Below, piece after piece: positions 5,002 to 5,603 of a DNA stretch of 5,603 nucleotides (the first letter of the stretch is position 1; every line of letters begins with the position of its first letter). The position numbers were made by a program, and so were the translations under genes. A model generated the notes under the pieces. The model saw only the letters and a program-made list of their open reading frames with translations. It ran no database searches and was not told the origin of the DNA. Origin of the DNA: Candidatus Njordarchaeum guaymasense. GTDB lineage: Archaea; Asgardarchaeota; Njordarchaeia; Njordarchaeales; Njordarchaeaceae. The stretch covers positions 1 to 5,603 of the forward strand of contig JAUQYT010000244.1 in NCBI GenBank assembly GCA_030587605.1, in the 5' to 3' direction.

Positions 5002-5193
5002 TCAAAGCAAGGGTAGCTCCGCCTTCTCAAGTTTGCCTGTCTTATGATTCACATTGAGAGCTAAAGCGTCAATACACCATGCAACACTCGGTTCACCCTC
5101 TCGCTTACAAGTACACGTAGTCGTCCTCTCTCCTAGAACATTTATCGTCACATGGGATTCCGGCGGCGCCTCCTCGCCCAAAGCCCTTCTCAC
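5002..5193 (-). CDS. Possible small hypothetical protein or gene remnant with three cysteines
   Basis: From GTG 5193 this frame gives 63 residues, and it is open for 15 further codons upstream to a stop at 5241-5239. The composition is protein-like: a strand HVTINVLG, then C27-T-C29, C40 in AWCIDALALNVN, and a lysine-rich end. No family is recognised. The GTG has no good Shine-Dalgarno element, and the open frame upstream without another start suggests either a truncated gene or chance. An ATG at about 5217 in a neighbouring frame stops after nine codons, so a small frameshift is possible. Confidence 0.3.
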   Translation of the reverse strand: MRRALGEEAPPESHVTINVLGERTTTCTCKREGEPSVAWCIDALALNVNHKTGKLEKAELPLL

Positions 5194-5283
5194 CCTCTCA
5201 AGAGAACCGATTCGATCATAAGACGACGCAGGGCAGCTCTACGCCAGGAGTAATGTCTTCTGCAATTGTCCGGTAGGCATGGC

Positions 5284-5332
5284 TTTTAATTATTGGACAC
5301 TGTAGCCAATTTCAGAGGAGGCAAGTCACCCG
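5284..5332 (+). promoter_or_regulatory. Promoter and ribosome binding site of the membrane-protein gene
   Basis: TTTTAATTAT (5284-5293) is a good archaeal TATA-type box about 45 bases before the ATG at 5333, predicting transcription from near 5313. GAGGAGG (5315-5321) is a strong Shine-Dalgarno element 11 bases before the ATG. The box is AT-symmetric and could also fire leftward. The layout matches that of the gene at 1424. Confidence 0.6.
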
Positions 5333-5603
5333 ATGGCTGTGGATGTCGCGTTCAAGTATCTCGTTGATTTTCTCAGTTTCTTCATGAACTCTATTTACAG
5401 TGTGCCGCTTGAGATTTCCATTGGTGGCGCAACAGTCCTCACATTCTTCTGGCTCGTCGACAAGATATTCAGTCGGCTCTCGGTTTGGCGAACAGTTGTG
5501 GTCACAGTCTGGGGGATGCTGTTCCTAGACCTATTCACTCCGGTTAGGAACCTGAGTAAAGAGCAGCTATGGCTCATCGTCATACTTGTTGGAGTAGTAG
5601 TCA
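5333..5603 (+). CDS. N-terminal part of a multi-pass membrane protein (3' end outside window)
   Basis: The first 90 residues run from ATG 5333 off the end of the window. The sequence opens MAVDVAFKYLVDFLSFFMNS, a largely amphipathic or membrane-surface helix. Hydrophobic stretches then lie at about 25-46 (ISIGGATVLTFFWLVDKIF), 51-69 (VWRTVVVTVWGMLFLDLF) and 79 onward (LWLIVILVGVVV), separated by short charged loops (SRLS; RNLSKEQ). No family is recognised from this part. A strong Shine-Dalgarno sequence and TATA box support the start and expression. It points away from the leftward surface-protein gene, 725 bases off. It is probably an integral membrane protein; whether transporter, sensor or structural is open. 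Confidence 0.75.
   Translation, partial: MAVDVAFKYLVDFLSFFMNSIYSVPLEISIGGATVLTFFWLVDKIFSRLSVWRTVVVTVWGMLFLDLFTPVRNLSKEQLWLIVILVGVVV

Noticed and set aside
1..5603. CRISPR array, insertion sequence or integrase
   Set aside because: No regularly spaced repeats, terminal inverted repeats with transposase, or recombinase motifs were seen on either strand.

Overview
The window reads as a stretch of an archaeal chromosome. Candidate TATA-like boxes sit upstream of most genes. Two genes have Shine-Dalgarno leaders, and the vapB/2863 pair appears almost leaderless. TTG and GTG starts are used, the antitoxin belongs to the archaeal VapB (DUF217/UPF0330-type) family, and there is a secreted repeat protein with a cytoplasmic zinc-ribbon tail. 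The lineage cannot be fixed from sequence alone. The protein types are reminiscent of the Thaumarchaeota/Bathyarchaeia side of Archaea, but that is an impression only.

Layout. Bases 3-140 hold the last 45 codons of a gene that is clearly a paralogue of the complete gene at 1424-1957; both look like V4R-type (4-vinyl reductase / predicted hydrocarbon-binding) ligand-binding proteins. Between them lies a secreted metzincin-type zinc protease (377-1105). Bases 1958-2246 are gene-poor. A vapBC toxin-antitoxin operon runs leftward (2836 to 2247). Back to back with it is an unrecognised rightward gene (2863-3198) whose reading frame appears broken near its 3' end, with a convincing continuation in another frame to 3305. 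A large leftward gene (4607-3390) encodes a surface protein with a signal peptide, a segment that is half tyrosine, three beta-type repeats, one membrane helix and a C-terminal zinc ribbon. About 700 bases of mostly non-coding or decayed sequence follow, and the window ends inside a rightward multi-pass membrane protein gene (5333 onward).

How the parts may work together. The only firm functional unit is vapBC: ATGA-overlapped, with VapC a PIN-domain ribonuclease and VapB its antitoxin. The vapB/2863 intergenic region is only 26 bp. It carries two opposed TATA-like elements about one promoter length apart and an 8-bp direct repeat (TTAAACAT, 12-bp period) that could be the VapB operator, so the divergent gene may be under VapBC control. 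The V4R-like pair flanking a protease may be remnants of one expanded locus, but nothing in the sequence ties them functionally. The protease and the tyrosine-rich protein both face the cell exterior.
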